A DNA stretch of 64,000 nucleotides from Peribacillus asahii (GTDB lineage: Bacteria > Bacillota > Bacilli > Bacillales > DSM-1321). Made by a program: the position numbers and the translations under genes. The notes beneath the pieces are model-generated. The model saw nothing but the letters and a program-made list of their open reading frames with translations, was not told where the DNA came from and made no database searches. Positions 1 through 9,646 of this stretch are shown here, one piece after another (positions within the stretch are counted from its first letter, which is position 1; each line of letters starts with the position of its first letter). The stretch lies in assembly GCF_003570725.1 (NCBI RefSeq), contig NZ_QWVS01000002.1, positions 248,001-312,000 on the forward strand. The letters are read 5' to 3'.

Positions 1-37
1 TTAAAACGAAAAACCTGTTTGATTGCCATACATTGAA

Positions 38-484
38 TTAGTATACCCACTCGCTGATTAATTTAGAGTATTCTACTACTTCTTCTTCTTTGAAGAATAA
101 ACCAATTTCACGTACTGCGCTTTCTGGTGAATCAGAACCGTGAATAATGTTTTTACCAACAGTTGCTGCAAAATCACCACGGATTGTTGCTGGAGCAGCA
201 TCTTTAGGGTTTGTAGCACCCATCATTTGACGAGCTGTTGCGATAACATTTTCACCTTCCCATACCATTGCAAATACTGGACCTGATGTAATGAAATCAA
301 CTAGTTCGCCGAAGAAAGGACGCTCTTTATGCTCACCGTAATGTTGCTCAGCTAATTCTTGAGAAATTTGCATTAATTTAGCTCCTACAAGTTGGAAGCC
401 TTTCTTTTCAAAACGAGAAACGATTTCTCCGATTAGATTACGTTGTACGCCGTCAGGCTTTACCATTAAAAATGTTCTTTCCAT
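38..484 (-). CDS. ndk: Nucleoside diphosphate kinase
   Basis: Transfers the gamma phosphate of ATP to nucleoside diphosphates through a phosphohistidine, balancing cytosolic NTP and dNTP pools. The protein is 148 aa, the usual family length, and opens with the typical [13 protein letters not shown]. The active-site His is H115 in the NIIHGSDS motif. An upstream in-frame GTG at 493 is rejected because AGGAG lies only one base before it, whereas it lies about 9 bases before the ATG at 484. The gene follows hepT on the same strand, as in Bacillus subtilis. Identification is very secure. Confidence 0.97.
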   Translation of the reverse strand: MERTFLMVKPDGVQRNLIGEIVSRFEKKGFQLVGAKLMQISQELAEQHYGEHKERPFFGELVDFITSGPVFAMVWEGENVIATARQMMGATNPKDAAPATIRGDFAATVGKNIIHGSDSPESAVREIGLFFKEEEVVEYSKLISEWVY

Positions 485-512
485 TATAGTCACTCCTACT
501 ATGTATCAAAAT

Positions 513-535
513 TATTTGCCTTTTTCAGGCAATCA
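513..535 (-). terminator. Weak hairpin after hepT
   Basis: On the minus strand TTGCC and GGCAA form a 5-bp stem around an A-rich loop, followed by ATAATTTT. It lies between hepT and ndk. The stem is short, so it may only attenuate transcription or may be chance. Confidence 0.3.
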
Positions 536-590
536 CCTAGAAATCTTATCATCATTTGTTAAGTTTCGCAACTCTAAGTATAAAAAACCT

Positions 591-1553
591 CTAGAACTTT
601 CTTTTTCCAATGTTTTGCGCAATTTGAGACAGTGTTTTTCGAGCTTTATTAGAAGGTAACTCTTCTAATTCTCTAAAAGCCTTTTCCAAATATTGATCAC
701 TGATCCTTGTCGCTTGTTCGATGGCTCCGGATGCTTTAATAGCCTGAATAATTGCCCCCATATCTTCCTTCAACATTTCCTCATGCACCGTTTTGATGAT
801 TTCCTTTAAAGCAGGATTTTTCATCGCAATTAATACAGGTAATGTAATATTTCCTTGAAGCAAGTCACTGCCTGCAGGTTTTCCAAGCTCTGCTTCTGAA
901 GCGGTAAAGTCTAAGATATCATCCATGATTTGATAACTCATTCCGACATAATAACCAAACCTAAACAGCCTTCTTTGTATCCTTTCATCGGCTCCTGTAG
1001 CAATAGCTCCTAATTGACAACTAGAGGCAATCAATAAAGCTGTTTTGCGTTTGATTCTTCTAAAATAAATCCGCCAATTTTGTTCGAAATTAAATTTGTC
1101 CTTAATTTGTTCAATTTCCCCTAGACATAGTTCAACCATAGTATTCGCTAAAATCTGATGTGCTCGTGGATTGTTAATCTCGCTCATCATTTCAAGTGCC
1201 CTCGCAAAAATATAATCCCCCGTATACATAGCAACACGATTGTCCCATTTAGACTTAATCGTCGCAGATCCGCGACGTAAATCGGCATCGTCAACAACAT
1301 CGTCATGCACTAATGAAGCGGTATGAATCAACTCCAGCGTCGCTGCTACATGCTTTACAACATGAATATCATAATCGCCAAACCTTGCAGCTAGCAATAC
1401 AAACACAGGCCGAATTCGCTTCCCTCCCGATTGCAGCAAGTGAAGGGAGGCCTCTGTCAAAACACTTGAATCGGCATGAATAGCAGCTTCCAATTCTTTT
1501 TCAACTAATTGTAAATCAGAATTTAAAAACGAATACTTCAATTTATATTTCAT
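591..1553 (-). CDS. hepT: Heptaprenyl diphosphate synthase component II
   Basis: Catalytic subunit of the two-part heptaprenyl diphosphate synthase, which elongates farnesyl diphosphate with isopentenyl units to build the C35 side chain of menaquinone-7. It is a trans-prenyltransferase of about 320 aa. The first Asp-rich motif is DDVVDD (near residues 84-89) and the second is DDILD in the C-terminal third. The GGKRIRP substrate motif and the C-terminal GKRKF also match. I start at ATG 1553, with GGTGG upstream, rather than the GTG at 1562, which would put that site inside the gene. It forms an operon with menG and hepS. Confidence 0.95.
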   Translation of the reverse strand: MKYKLKYSFLNSDLQLVEKELEAAIHADSSVLTEASLHLLQSGGKRIRPVFVLLAARFGDYDIHVVKHVAATLELIHTASLVHDDVVDDADLRRGSATIKSKWDNRVAMYTGDYIFARALEMMSEINNPRAHQILANTMVELCLGEIEQIKDKFNFEQNWRIYFRRIKRKTALLIASSCQLGAIATGADERIQRRLFRFGYYVGMSYQIMDDILDFTASEAELGKPAGSDLLQGNITLPVLIAMKNPALKEIIKTVHEEMLKEDMGAIIQAIKASGAIEQATRISDQYLEKAFRELEELPSNKARKTLSQIAQNIGKRKF

Positions 1554-1587
1554 ACATTCCACCCAGCTTTGTTCATTGCTAACATGC

Positions 1588-2295
1588 TCAATTTGGTTTA
1601 ATCCCGAAATGAGTTGCCGCTACTCCGCCGGTATGAGCCTTATAACTCACTTGCTCAAAACCAGCTTGCTTGAACATGTTTTCAAGCTCTTTCATCCCTG
1701 GGAAATCTCGGGCTGATTCTTGCAACCATGAATATTCATTATAACTTTTAGCGAATATTTTCCCAAACATCGGCATAATAAAACGGAAATAAAAAGAGAA
1801 TAATTGCTTGAAGCCAAATAAAGTTGGATGAGATGTTTCCAGACATACCCCCATCCCCCCTGGCTTTAATACTCTATTCATTTCTTTTAAAACTTGCATA
1901 TAATCCGGTACATTTCGAAGTCCAAAACCGATGGTCACGTAATCAAAACTATTATCAGGAAATGGAAGCTCCATCGCATTCCCATGCAATAATGTGACTT
2001 GATCAAGCTTACGTTTTTGTACTTTTTCTTTACCAATCTTCAGCATATTTTTACTAAAATCTAAGCCATATACTTCCCCTGTTTCTCCAACCGCTTCAGC
2101 AAGTGCAATCGTCCAATCTGCTGTTCCGCAGCAAAGATCGAGCGCCTTAGCCCCTTTAGGAACCTTCATCTTATTCATTGTCGCTTTTCGCCACTTAACA
2201 TGTTGTTGAAAGCTAATGACTGAATTCATCGTGTCATAATTGTCATAAATTTTCTCAAATACATGATGAACTTTTTGCTCTTTAGACTGTTCCAT
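1588..2295 (-). CDS. menG: Demethylmenaquinone methyltransferase
   Basis: SAM-dependent C-methyltransferase for the last step of menaquinone synthesis, converting demethylmenaquinone to menaquinone. It is 235 aa, UbiE/MenG family. The SAM-binding motif I reads [12 protein letters not shown] near residues 50-61, followed by the family motifs GLDFSKNML and GFGLRNV. The start at ATG 2295 has AAGGGTG upstream. The gene sits three bases after hepS ends, so its ribosome site lies inside the hepS 3' end and translation is probably coupled. It lies between the two subunits of the prenyl synthase that makes the side chain of its substrate. Confidence 0.95.
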   Translation of the reverse strand: MEQSKEQKVHHVFEKIYDNYDTMNSVISFQQHVKWRKATMNKMKVPKGAKALDLCCGTADWTIALAEAVGETGEVYGLDFSKNMLKIGKEKVQKRKLDQVTLLHGNAMELPFPDNSFDYVTIGFGLRNVPDYMQVLKEMNRVLKPGGMGVCLETSHPTLFGFKQLFSFYFRFIMPMFGKIFAKSYNEYSWLQESARDFPGMKELENMFKQAGFEQVSYKAHTGGVAATHFGIKPN

Positions 2296-2298
2296 CGC

Positions 2299-3123
2299 TC
2301 ACCCTTCTTTCACATATGAATTTACTTTAAGCTCTGTAAACGATAACATGTCATCCATCCGCTGATGAAGTTCCACATTAGCTAAAGAAAGTTCACCTTT
2401 TGACTGTTTGACAGACTGTATCGCATACTCAATACAAGAATCCATCGTATTTTCCACTTGTAATAGTTGTTCTTTAGAAAGTTCTACTTCCATTGCTATA
2501 TGAGGGAATAAAATGAGGCGTATCCCTTCTACAAGAAGAGATTGTCCTGTTTCCCGATACTGCTCTTTTTCTCGATGCAATCGTTTTAATAACAGCAGAT
2601 TCTCTGCCCCATCCATCCAAACAGGTTTTTGATAATATTCCGCTATTTTATAAATTAACGAAGCTTCTACTGCCCGGAAGCTATTGAGCAAATCAGGGAT
2701 GTTATTTAGCGTGTATTGATATAAAAGAATTTTATGATCATTGATTTTTTTGACAGCGCTCGATAGCGCACGAATCATATTAATATTTCCCACTTCCGCC
2801 AGCACTTGATAATACAGCCCACTGTAATAATCCCCAGCAAGAACTGTTAATTGACGATTCTTAAGTAAACCCGGACTCCCCATTACATTTGTATTCGATA
2901 CCTTTTCATGCGTATCTAGCGCAATTTGAACAAGCATCGTCGACAGCATATAATGATTCCGTTCATTGTCTGGAATCTCCAATTCGTTAAACAAGCCCCA
3001 CAGTAACAGCAGCTTATCTTCATCAACAAATGGCTCTTCTATATATTTTTGTAAATAAGAATGATGGGCTTTTGTTTTGATTAATTGCCGTAATTCCTTT
3101 ACATCATTTATTATGTTTAACAA
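2299..3123 (-). CDS. hepS: Heptaprenyl diphosphate synthase component I
   Basis: Small non-catalytic subunit of heptaprenyl diphosphate synthase, needed with HepT to set the C35 chain length of the menaquinone side chain. It is 274 aa and lacks the Asp-rich prenyltransferase motifs. Central sequences such as LTVLAGDYYSGLYYQVLAE are typical of HepS. The start is TTG at 3123 with AGGGTG about 6 bases upstream; this gives a somewhat longer N-terminus than in B. subtilis. It is the first gene of hepS-menG-hepT and lies downstream of mtrB in the usual order. Confidence 0.9.
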   Translation of the reverse strand: MLNIINDVKELRQLIKTKAHHSYLQKYIEEPFVDEDKLLLLWGLFNELEIPDNERNHYMLSTMLVQIALDTHEKVSNTNVMGSPGLLKNRQLTVLAGDYYSGLYYQVLAEVGNINMIRALSSAVKKINDHKILLYQYTLNNIPDLLNSFRAVEASLIYKIAEYYQKPVWMDGAENLLLLKRLHREKEQYRETGQSLLVEGIRLILFPHIAMEVELSKEQLLQVENTMDSCIEYAIQSVKQSKGELSLANVELHQRMDDMLSFTELKVNSYVKEG

Positions 3124-3318
3124 TCGAGATCACCCTGCATCCCCGAATGATAATTTTAAATGCATTCCCGCCTCTGCCCTAATAAGCCAGCAAGGAGTAT
3201 TCTACTAAGTAAAGCACACAGCCTATGAAAGGAAATTGTTCATCCTGTTCTTTTCATAAAGGCCGACGCAAAAATTCATTACTCGTCTAATCTGTACATT
3301 TTGTATAAAACACACACC

Positions 3319-3327
3319 ATTATACCA
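3319..3327 (-). promoter_or_regulatory. Possible extended -10 promoter for hepS-menG-hepT
   Basis: On the minus strand TGGTATAAT is a perfect -10 with a TG extension (-10 at 3319-3324). The -35 region is poor. It would give a leader of about 190 bases before hepS. The 297-base space between mtrB and hepS holds no other gene. Confidence 0.4.
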
Positions 3328-3420
3328 TAAAAACAATCAGATGGAATGCCTCTATACTGTAATAACTAAACTTTCGTCACGAATCAAACGATAAATGGTG
3401 TACAAGTACTCAGGATTAAA

Positions 3421-3654
3421 TTATCCTTTTTTAGACTCACTCTCTACTTCTCCATAAGCTGTATAAATTTTAGCAGCCCCTCTAACTTTAATAGCTGAGG
3501 TATGCTCCGTAAATTGAGCAATCATTACTTCTCCAGAATCTAATTTTTCAGAATGATGAAATTTAGTATCGGTCCCTCTTGTTAACCCGATGACATTCAC
3601 ACTATCTTCCAAAGCTTTAATAACTACAAATTCATTAATCGTTTTATTTTCCAT
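3421..3654 (-). CDS. mtrB: Trp RNA-binding attenuation protein (TRAP)
   Basis: Forms an 11-subunit ring that binds tryptophan and wraps (G/U)AG-repeat RNA, terminating trp operon transcription and blocking translation of trp genes. It is 77 aa, against 75 in B. subtilis. The central block [16 protein letters not shown] and the following [19 protein letters not shown] hold the tryptophan pocket and the RNA-binding Lys/Lys/Arg side chains. It follows folE (mtrA) by about 20 bases, the standard mtrAB operon. No trp genes lie in this window, so its targets are elsewhere. Confidence 0.96.
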   Translation of the reverse strand: MENKTINEFVVIKALEDSVNVIGLTRGTDTKFHHSEKLDSGEVMIAQFTEHTSAIKVRGAAKIYTAYGEVESESKKG

Positions 3655-3675
3655 ACTTTTATCCTCTCCACTTTA

Positions 3676-4242
3676 TCACTCTTTAATAAAGGCTAATACT
3701 TCCGTGCGCATTCGATAGTCTTCTGCAAATATTCCTCTTACAGCGGATGTAACCGTTTTCGAACCAGGCTTTTTCACCCCGCGCATTGTCATACACATAT
3801 GTTCCGCTTCAATAACGACCATTGCACCGTGCGGTTCAAGTTTATCCATAATCGCGTCAACAACTGTTGCTGTAATTCGCTCTTGAAGTTGCGGACGTCT
3901 GCACACCGCTTCTACAGCACGCGCTAATTTACTCAATCCTGTCACTCGTCCATTTCTCGGAATGTATGCAACATGGGCTTTTCCGTAAAAAGGAACTAAA
4001 TGATGCTCACATACTGAGTAAAAAGGAATATCTTTCACAAGCACAAGTTCCTCATGATCTTCTCCAAAGACCGTTTCGAAACATTCTTTCGGATCCTGTC
4101 TTAACCCCGAGAAAATTTCTTCATACATTCGCGCTACTCGCTGTGGAGTATCGAGTAAACCTTCTCGCTCCGGATCTTCCCCAACTGCTTCCAAAATCAT
4201 CTTCACTGCTTCTTCAATTTTGGCATGATTCACATTTGCCAT
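3676..4242 (-). CDS. folE: GTP cyclohydrolase I
   Basis: Converts GTP to 7,8-dihydroneopterin triphosphate, the first step of tetrahydrofolate synthesis. It is 188 aa. The zinc and substrate motifs are [18 protein letters not shown], then [19 protein letters not shown] and [13 protein letters not shown] start at ATG 4242, which has a strong AGGAGG 7 bases upstream; a longer in-frame start at 4266 has no such site. Known in Bacillus as mtrA, cotranscribed with mtrB. Confidence 0.97.
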   Translation of the reverse strand: MANVNHAKIEEAVKMILEAVGEDPEREGLLDTPQRVARMYEEIFSGLRQDPKECFETVFGEDHEELVLVKDIPFYSVCEHHLVPFYGKAHVAYIPRNGRVTGLSKLARAVEAVCRRPQLQERITATVVDAIMDKLEPHGAMVVIEAEHMCMTMRGVKKPGSKTVTSAVRGIFAEDYRMRTEVLAFIKE

Positions 4243-4520
4243 TACTTTTCCTCCTAATACGCCCATGAATTTTTTATATGATTAGCATTTATCAATTGGC
4301 TGCATAGAATTCCTTTCGACACTGCTGACAAGTTTAAATCCATCGTATAAGTACAACCCTGTTCCTCTGACTAAACAAAAGGCCAAAGGTAAACCGTGTA
4401 CTGCGTACGTAAATAGAAAATCTGAAGGTAGCCTACAGATTATAAACGAAAACTAACAAATAAGTTTATACTTTCTTTTACACCATCTTTTATCTTATCA
4501 TACATAGAAAATAAGAAGCA
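4243..4520. other. Intergenic region upstream of folE-mtrB
   Basis: No credible ORF. On the minus strand a perfect TATAAT (4439-4444) lies about 195 bases before folE, with no convincing -35. It is the best candidate promoter for folE-mtrB. Confidence 0.4.
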
Positions 4521-4554
4521 AAAAAAGGGACCGCGTTTGCACGCGGTCCCTTTT
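4521..4554 (-). terminator. Terminator after hbs
   Basis: Perfect 9-bp GC-rich stem, GGGACCGCG (4527-4535) with CGCGGTCCC (4542-4550), 6-base loop. On the minus strand it is followed by a run of T. It lies just past the hbs stop. Confidence 0.9.
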
Positions 4555-4580
4555 CACGGTAAGCACCCGTATGTATAATT

Positions 4581-4853
4581 TTACTTTACAGCATCTTTCA
4601 GTGCCTTACCAGGTTTGAAAGCTGGCACTTTACTAGCTGCAATTTCAATTTCTTCACCCGTTTGTGGATTACGACCTTTACGAGCCGCACGTTCACGTAC
4701 TTCAAAGTTTCCAAAACCGATTAGTTGAACTTTATCTCCACTTTTTAAAGCTTCTAAGATTGTATCAAAAACAGCATCAACAGCTTTTGTAGCATCTTTC
4801 TTAGAAATTTCAGTTGCTGCTACAACTTCATTAATTAGTTCTGTTTTGTTCAT
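4581..4853 (-). CDS. hbs: HU nucleoid protein
   Basis: Small basic DNA-bending protein that compacts the nucleoid and assists replication, repair and recombination. It is 90 aa, starting [10 protein letters not shown], with the HU signature [20 protein letters not shown] near residues 46-65 forming the DNA-clasping beta arms. The start is ATG 4853, 8 bases after AGGAGG; a 14-residue upstream extension is not real. It lies alone between folE and spoIVA with its own promoter and terminator. Confidence 0.97.
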   Translation of the reverse strand: MNKTELINEVVAATEISKKDATKAVDAVFDTILEALKSGDKVQLIGFGNFEVRERAARKGRNPQTGEEIEIAASKVPAFKPGKALKDAVK

Positions 4854-5326
4854 GCCATTCACCTCCTCCCAAAAAGGATCTTTATAAAAAATCATTATTA
4901 CAACGACATAATAGTGATTTGTTACCCGTTCTAAATAGATTATATATTCCCTTAAAGCTCAAACTGCATACTAGGGGATTTTTGGTTAAACTCCATAAAA
5001 ATTATTTATGCTAACTATTTAAAACTAGCCGAAATCGCTGTTATAACGCGTTTTCTGTATGTAGATTATCACAAATCCTATTTGCTTAGCAAGGAAATTC
5101 AAAAAATAATGGGAATCTTTTCATGAGTATAATCTTTTATAGAAAAAAAGAGTGAAAATCTGATTAAATTCACGTTTTTTCTACAATAAATGCACTTATC
5201 TTTTAAATATATAACTTTATAAATATATATTCGATTTCTTGATGACTTTTTTAATAAAAAGCTTCTGTTGGCGCTGTTGATTTATAGTTCATTAATATAA
5301 GACCGTGTTATTAAATAATAAAGCAA
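4854..5326. other. AT-rich intergenic region between hbs and spoIVA
   Basis: Carries the hbs promoter listed separately. Positions 5093-5326 are very AT-rich and hold no ORF with a ribosome site; I see nothing else in them. Confidence 0.6.
5065..5092 (-). promoter_or_regulatory. Likely sigma-A promoter of hbs
   Basis: Minus strand TTGCTA (5087-5092), 16-base spacer, GATAAT (5065-5070) preceded by TGT, an extended -10. The leader to hbs is about 205 bases. A second TATAAT at 4939-4944 lies closer but lacks a -35. Confidence 0.55.
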
Positions 5327-5355
5327 GAAAAAAGACCATTCCCTAAGGAGTGGCC
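5327..5355 (-). terminator. Terminator after spoIVA
   Basis: On the minus strand GGCCACTCC pairs with GGAATGGTC (one mismatch and a G-U pair), then TTTTTT. It is just downstream of the spoIVA stop. Confidence 0.75.
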
Positions 5356-5385
5356 TAACACACTGTATAAAACGAAATGGATGGA

Positions 5386-6864
5386 CTATAAAATAATAGC
5401 AATTAAACCGCCCGATCCTTCATTAATAATCCGTTCCAAGGTCTCTTTTAATTTATAACGGGCATTTTCAGGCATCATTGCCAGCTTTGCCTGAATTCCT
5501 TCGCGAACAATGGAGCTTAAGTTCCGACCAAAAATTTCAGAATTCCAAATAGACAATGGGTTTTCTTCAAAATCCTGCATTAAATAACGAACTAACTCCT
5601 CACTCTGTTTCTCTGTACCGATAATTGGAGCAAACTCCGATTCGACATCTACTTTAATCATATGAATAGATGGTGCTACTGCCTTTAAGCGTACACCAAA
5701 CCGAGAACCTTGGCGAATAATTTCCGGCTCATCAAGACTCATATCATGCAATGAAGGAGCGGCTACCCCATAACCCGTATGCTTTACCATTTTAAGGGCT
5801 TCTGCGACTTGGTCATATTCTGCTTTTGCATGAGCAAACTCCTGCATTAAAGCTAGCAAATGATCTTTCCCTCTAATTTCAACTCCGACAATTTCCTTCA
5901 AAATATCATCATATAATTCCTCTGGAGCATATAAATCAATTTCGGCTACTCCCTGCCCCATCTCAATTCCTGCTAGGGCCGCATGATCAATGAATTCAAA
6001 TTCATTAAAATGGCCAACAACACGGTCTACATCGCGAAGTCTTTTAATATCCTTCACCGTTTCTTTAACGGCTTCTTGATAGCTTTCACGCAGCCAATGA
6101 TTTTCTTTTAAGACCATTACCCAGCTAGGCAAATTGACATTCACTTCGAGTACAGGAAATTCATATAATGCTTCACGTAAAACATTTAATACATCTGATT
6201 CACGCATGCTCTCGACGCTCATGGCAAGTACAGGAATATCATATTTTTCTTGAAGCGACTCTCTGAGTAACTCGGTGTCCGGATGATGCGGTTGTACAGA
6301 GTTGATAATCATAATAAATGGCTTACCAACTTCCTTTAGCTCCTCGATGACCCGTTCCTCTGCCTCTAAATAATCGCTACGCGGAATTTCACCAATCGTT
6401 CCATCTGTCGTCACAACAACCCCTAGTGTAGAATGATCTTGAATAACTTTACGTGTGCCAATTTCCGCTGCCTCGTGAAAAGGAATTGGCTCCTCATACC
6501 ACGGCGTATGAATCATTCTTGGCCCATTCTCATCCTCATAACCTTTAGCCCCTGGTACGGTATACCCTACGCAATCGACAAGACGGATATTAACGTCAAG
6601 CCCCTCGGCAACATGAATAGAAGCGGCCTGATTCGGAACAAATTTTGGCTCTGTTGTCATAATCGTCTTTCCAGCTGCACTTTGAGGCAATTCATCCTGT
6701 GCTCTAGCACGATCCGCTTCTGTCGCTATATTAGGAAGGACGACAAGTTCCATAAACTTTTTAATAAATGTCGATTTTCCGGTCCTCACAGCTCCAACAA
6801 TTCCTAAATAAATATCACCGCCTGTACGCTCAGCAATATCTTTAAAAATATCTACCTTTTCCAA
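5386..6864 (-). CDS. spoIVA: Spore coat morphogenetic ATPase SpoIVA
   Basis: Cytoskeletal ATPase that polymerises on the mother-cell side of the forespore to make the coat basement layer; also needed for cortex assembly. It is 492 aa, the family's length, and nearly identical in pattern to B. subtilis. The Walker A motif is GAVRTGKST near residues 24-32, with the catalytic Lys at 30. The C-terminus NEGSGGLIAIIL is the conserved membrane-anchoring and SpoVM-linked end. The start is TTG at 6864 with GGAGG 7 bases upstream; B. subtilis also begins MEKVDIFKD. Expected to be sigma-E controlled; I did not identify a convincing sigma-E site. Confidence 0.98.
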   Translation of the reverse strand: MEKVDIFKDIAERTGGDIYLGIVGAVRTGKSTFIKKFMELVVLPNIATEADRARAQDELPQSAAGKTIMTTEPKFVPNQAASIHVAEGLDVNIRLVDCVGYTVPGAKGYEDENGPRMIHTPWYEEPIPFHEAAEIGTRKVIQDHSTLGVVVTTDGTIGEIPRSDYLEAEERVIEELKEVGKPFIMIINSVQPHHPDTELLRESLQEKYDIPVLAMSVESMRESDVLNVLREALYEFPVLEVNVNLPSWVMVLKENHWLRESYQEAVKETVKDIKRLRDVDRVVGHFNEFEFIDHAALAGIEMGQGVAEIDLYAPEELYDDILKEIVGVEIRGKDHLLALMQEFAHAKAEYDQVAEALKMVKHTGYGVAAPSLHDMSLDEPEIIRQGSRFGVRLKAVAPSIHMIKVDVESEFAPIIGTEKQSEELVRYLMQDFEENPLSIWNSEIFGRNLSSIVREGIQAKLAMMPENARYKLKETLERIINEGSGGLIAIIL

Positions 6865-7356
6865 GGTATCCCCTCCCGAAATTAGCGTTTTGGGATCTCA
6901 TTTATCCACTTTCATTTATATTGGATAGTCCATATCTATGATGTTGTCCTAAAAAATTATTCCGGTTATTTTGAACTTCTTATCCCTTCCCCCTGCATGT
7001 ATATAAGAATTGTTATTTTAATAGTTAAGAAGAATGAAAATAACCCTTCCCCTACAATATATTTTGCAGAGAAAAGGTTATGACAAATTTGTATGAAAAA
7101 ATGTGAGCATATGATGGCAAAGAACGAAAGCGCAAACGACTTGGTTAACCCCAACAGCTGTTTGCGAACTTAGAAAAATCAATTCGCTCTTTCACTTCAG
7201 CAGATGAGCAAACCAAGATCTCAAGGACTAAGCTGCTTATTCTAGGTATCAAAACAGTAATTCACAATTCAATAATTTTATAATCTCCTAAATAAGATTG
7301 GAACACAGTTTATCCTTACTGTCTTAAGTATAATCAAACCAAAAGCTTGTCTACAA
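6865..7356. other. Intergenic region between yphF and spoIVA
   Basis: Holds the spoIVA leader and ribosome site. A 62-codon minus-strand ORF (6966-7154) opens with TTG and has no ribosome site, so I do not call it. No hairpin with a T-run was seen after yphF. Confidence 0.5.
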
Positions 7357-8079
7357 CTATTGTTCAAGAAATACTGGTGTTGTTCGTTCTTGATTTATTG
7401 TGTAAGCAAGAGAGTACGCTGGGACAAAATCACTTGTTTCCACTAAAATTTCACGAATGTCATCCCCTTGCTTCACCTCTCCTTCATACTTTTGCAATGC
7501 CTCATATAAATCAGGAGTATAATCGACATAAATCTCTCCTTCTCCATCAACAATAAGAGAAAGTTCTTTTTGTGAAAAAGGACTTGTCACAGTAGGTGCT
7601 TCTTTCAATCCTAACTTTTCATAATCTAGCGTAAAAACGTGGTTCGCTAACCGTTCTTTAAACGGAGGATAACCATTTGCTTGTCGATATGCATTTAAGC
7701 GCAAAGTTAAGTCTTGTATTTTTTGAGCGACACGAACATCTAATAATTTCACAGTCGGGTCGTTTTCTACATTCACTAATACATATTGAAAAAAGCCACC
7801 AGACTCATAAGCATTTTCCGGAAACTCCGCCATATACTTTGGCGAAAGCTTTGAAAAATCTATCACATATTTATGATAAATCGGTGTTTTTGCATCTTTC
7901 GTGTCAATCGGCAAAATGCCCTGTTCAGCTTCTTGAAATTGATCAACTGCACTTTGGACCATGTCAATCTGCGCTTTATAAGGAACTTGACTTTTTAATT
8001 TTTCTGCTTGAGGGTATAAACATCCTCCTAAAAGAAAGGAAATACTAATTACTACTATCAATTGTACAAAAATTCTCAT
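7357..8079 (-). CDS. yphF: YphF-like lipoprotein
   Basis: Predicted membrane-anchored lipoprotein of unknown function, about 240 aa. A basic N-terminus (MRIFVQ) and hydrophobic stretch end in the lipobox LLGGC, so the mature protein begins at that Cys. The rest is hydrophilic, with no recognised catalytic motif. I start at ATG 8079, which has GAGG 8 bases upstream; ATG 8085 has only a 2-base gap. It sits 16 bases after yphE and just before spoIVA in the chromosomal order, as in B. subtilis, where the name is taken from. Confidence 0.85.
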   Translation of the reverse strand: MRIFVQLIVVISISFLLGGCLYPQAEKLKSQVPYKAQIDMVQSAVDQFQEAEQGILPIDTKDAKTPIYHKYVIDFSKLSPKYMAEFPENAYESGGFFQYVLVNVENDPTVKLLDVRVAQKIQDLTLRLNAYRQANGYPPFKERLANHVFTLDYEKLGLKEAPTVTSPFSQKELSLIVDGEGEIYVDYTPDLYEALQKYEGEVKQGDDIREILVETSDFVPAYSLAYTINQERTTPVFLEQ

Positions 8080-8095
8080 CCTCATCGCCTCGCAA

Positions 8096-8293
8096 TCAAC
8101 CAGTAGGTCCACTCACTACTACTACAAAAATAATAAAACCAGCTAAAAGCATACATGTATAAGCAATGACCGCTGCAAGTCCCTTCCAAATACCTTTTAA
8201 TTTATAACGACTAACATAAATAAATAAAAGGGAAATAAACATAAAACCCATTCCAGCAAATGAAATCCACATTTTTTGCAATCCAGGCGTCAT
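8096..8293 (-). CDS. yphE: Small two-helix membrane protein (DUF2768, YphE)
   Basis: 65-aa protein with two hydrophobic segments (near residues 8-26 and 38-60) and a short basic linker SRYKLKGIWKG, so probably a hairpin in the membrane. It matches YphE in size, composition and place. The ribosome site GGGGTGG precedes ATG 8293. Probably cotranscribed with yphF, 16 bases downstream. Function unknown. Confidence 0.8.
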   Translation of the reverse strand: MTPGLQKMWISFAGMGFMFISLLFIYVSRYKLKGIWKGLAAVIAYTCMLLAGFIIFVVVVSGPTG

Positions 8294-8413
8294 CCAAATA
8301 CCACCCCTTTTCCTATTTCATTATACCATATACTGTAAAATAATTGGATAAATGAGTCCTCCTCCTGTACGAAATAAACTAAAAATCAAAGTTTTACCAA
8401 CCACCATTTAACC

Positions 8414-8445
8414 AAAAAAACAGAAGATATTTAAAATATCTTCTG
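8414..8445 (-). terminator. Terminator after der-gpsA
   Basis: CAGAAGATATTT (8421-8432) pairs perfectly with AAATATCTTCTG (8434-8445). On the minus strand seven T follow. It lies 140 bases past the gpsA stop. Confidence 0.85.
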
Positions 8446-8585
8446 TCATTTGACTAAACGCCCCCATACCGAGGTCAAATTACTAGTTTATTATCGTTGC
8501 ATTGTATGCATATAAACAAAAAGTGGTCTCCTCAAATGCCCATTTTCAGAAAATTCTTTTATTTATACACTAAAACAATGTATGA

Positions 8586-9629
8586 CTATTGTTGTCTGCT
8601 ATCTAAAATATTAAATAATTCTTCCATTTCACTCGTTTTCATACGTGTCATCAATTGATCAACAGCGCCCTTTAAATCTTGTCCATTGAAAAGCACGCCA
8701 TAAAGAGCTTCCGTAATTGGCATATTTACTTCATATTTCTTCGCAAGCTGATAAGCAGCTTTAGTCGTCCTGACACCTTCAACAACCATTCCCATATTAT
8801 CGAGCACATCTTGAAGATTTTGACCTTTTCCTAGCATGTTCCCCGCTCTCCAGTTACGCGAGTGAACGCTTGTACATGTCACAATCAAATCACCGATACC
8901 CGTCAGTCCAGAAAATGTCAAAGGGTTCGCTCCCATCGCCGTTCCAAGTCTTGAAATTTCAGCAAGACCACGCGTAATCAAAGCAGCCTTGGCATTATCT
9001 CCATAACCAAGTCCATCTGTAATCCCGGCAGCTAATGCAATAATATTTTTTAACGCTCCGCCGATCTCGACTCCAATCAAGTCAGGATTTGTATAGACTC
9101 GGAAATGATGATTCATAAATAAATCTTGTACTTTTTCAGCTGCTTTCATATTTTTCGAAGAAACGGTAACCGTTGTCGGATGTCGTAAACTGACTTCTTC
9201 TGCATGACTCGGTCCGGAAAGTACAACGACATCTTTCAGCCAGGTTGGCGAAGCATTTTCTTCAATCATTTCAGAAATACGCAATAACGTATCGGGCTCA
9301 ATCCCTTTACTCACATGTACAATTGTAAGCGGCTGTTTCGCCAAAACAGCAATGTTCCCCAGCACTTCACGATACGCCTTCGTCGGAACAGCTAAAATAA
9401 TGGTCTCTATTCCCTCTAATGCTTCCTCTAAAGAAAAATAGCCTTTTATCGCTTCGGAAAGTTGGATACCTGGTAAATATTTTTCATTTATATGGAACTG
9501 ATTAATTTCATCAATCTGCTTCTGATTATGTCCCCATAACCTAACTTCATGCTGATTATCAGCCAAAACTATAGCTAAAGCTGTCCCCCAACTTCCAGCC
9601 CCAATCACCGCAATACTTTCTTTCACCAT
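8586..9629 (-). CDS. gpsA: Glycerol-3-phosphate dehydrogenase (NAD(P)+)
   Basis: Reduces dihydroxyacetone phosphate to sn-glycerol 3-phosphate for phospholipid synthesis. It is 347 aa. The N-terminal Rossmann motif is [10 protein letters not shown] (about residues 10-19); the catalytic region [17 protein letters not shown] and [17 protein letters not shown] follow near residues 185-220. I prefer ATG 9629 because AAAGGGCG is too close to ATG 9638; the difference is three residues. It follows der by 17 bases, so the two are probably cotranscribed. Confidence 0.96.
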   Translation of the reverse strand: MVKESIAVIGAGSWGTALAIVLADNQHEVRLWGHNQKQIDEINQFHINEKYLPGIQLSEAIKGYFSLEEALEGIETIILAVPTKAYREVLGNIAVLAKQPLTIVHVSKGIEPDTLLRISEMIEENASPTWLKDVVVLSGPSHAEEVSLRHPTTVTVSSKNMKAAEKVQDLFMNHHFRVYTNPDLIGVEIGGALKNIIALAAGITDGLGYGDNAKAALITRGLAEISRLGTAMGANPLTFSGLTGIGDLIVTCTSVHSRNWRAGNMLGKGQNLQDVLDNMGMVVEGVRTTKAAYQLAKKYEVNMPITEALYGVLFNGQDLKGAVDQLMTRMKTSEMEELFNILDSRQQ

Positions 9630-9646
9630 TGTAAGCATCGCCCTTT

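Noticed and set aside
3966-4268. Plus-strand ORF of 100 codons inside folE
   Set aside because: It is antisense to the clearly coding folE and has no ribosome site or family resemblance.
6966-7154. Minus-strand 62-codon hydrophobic ORF between yphF and spoIVA
   Set aside because: TTG start without any ribosome site, and AT-rich DNA easily gives Phe/Ile-rich frames.
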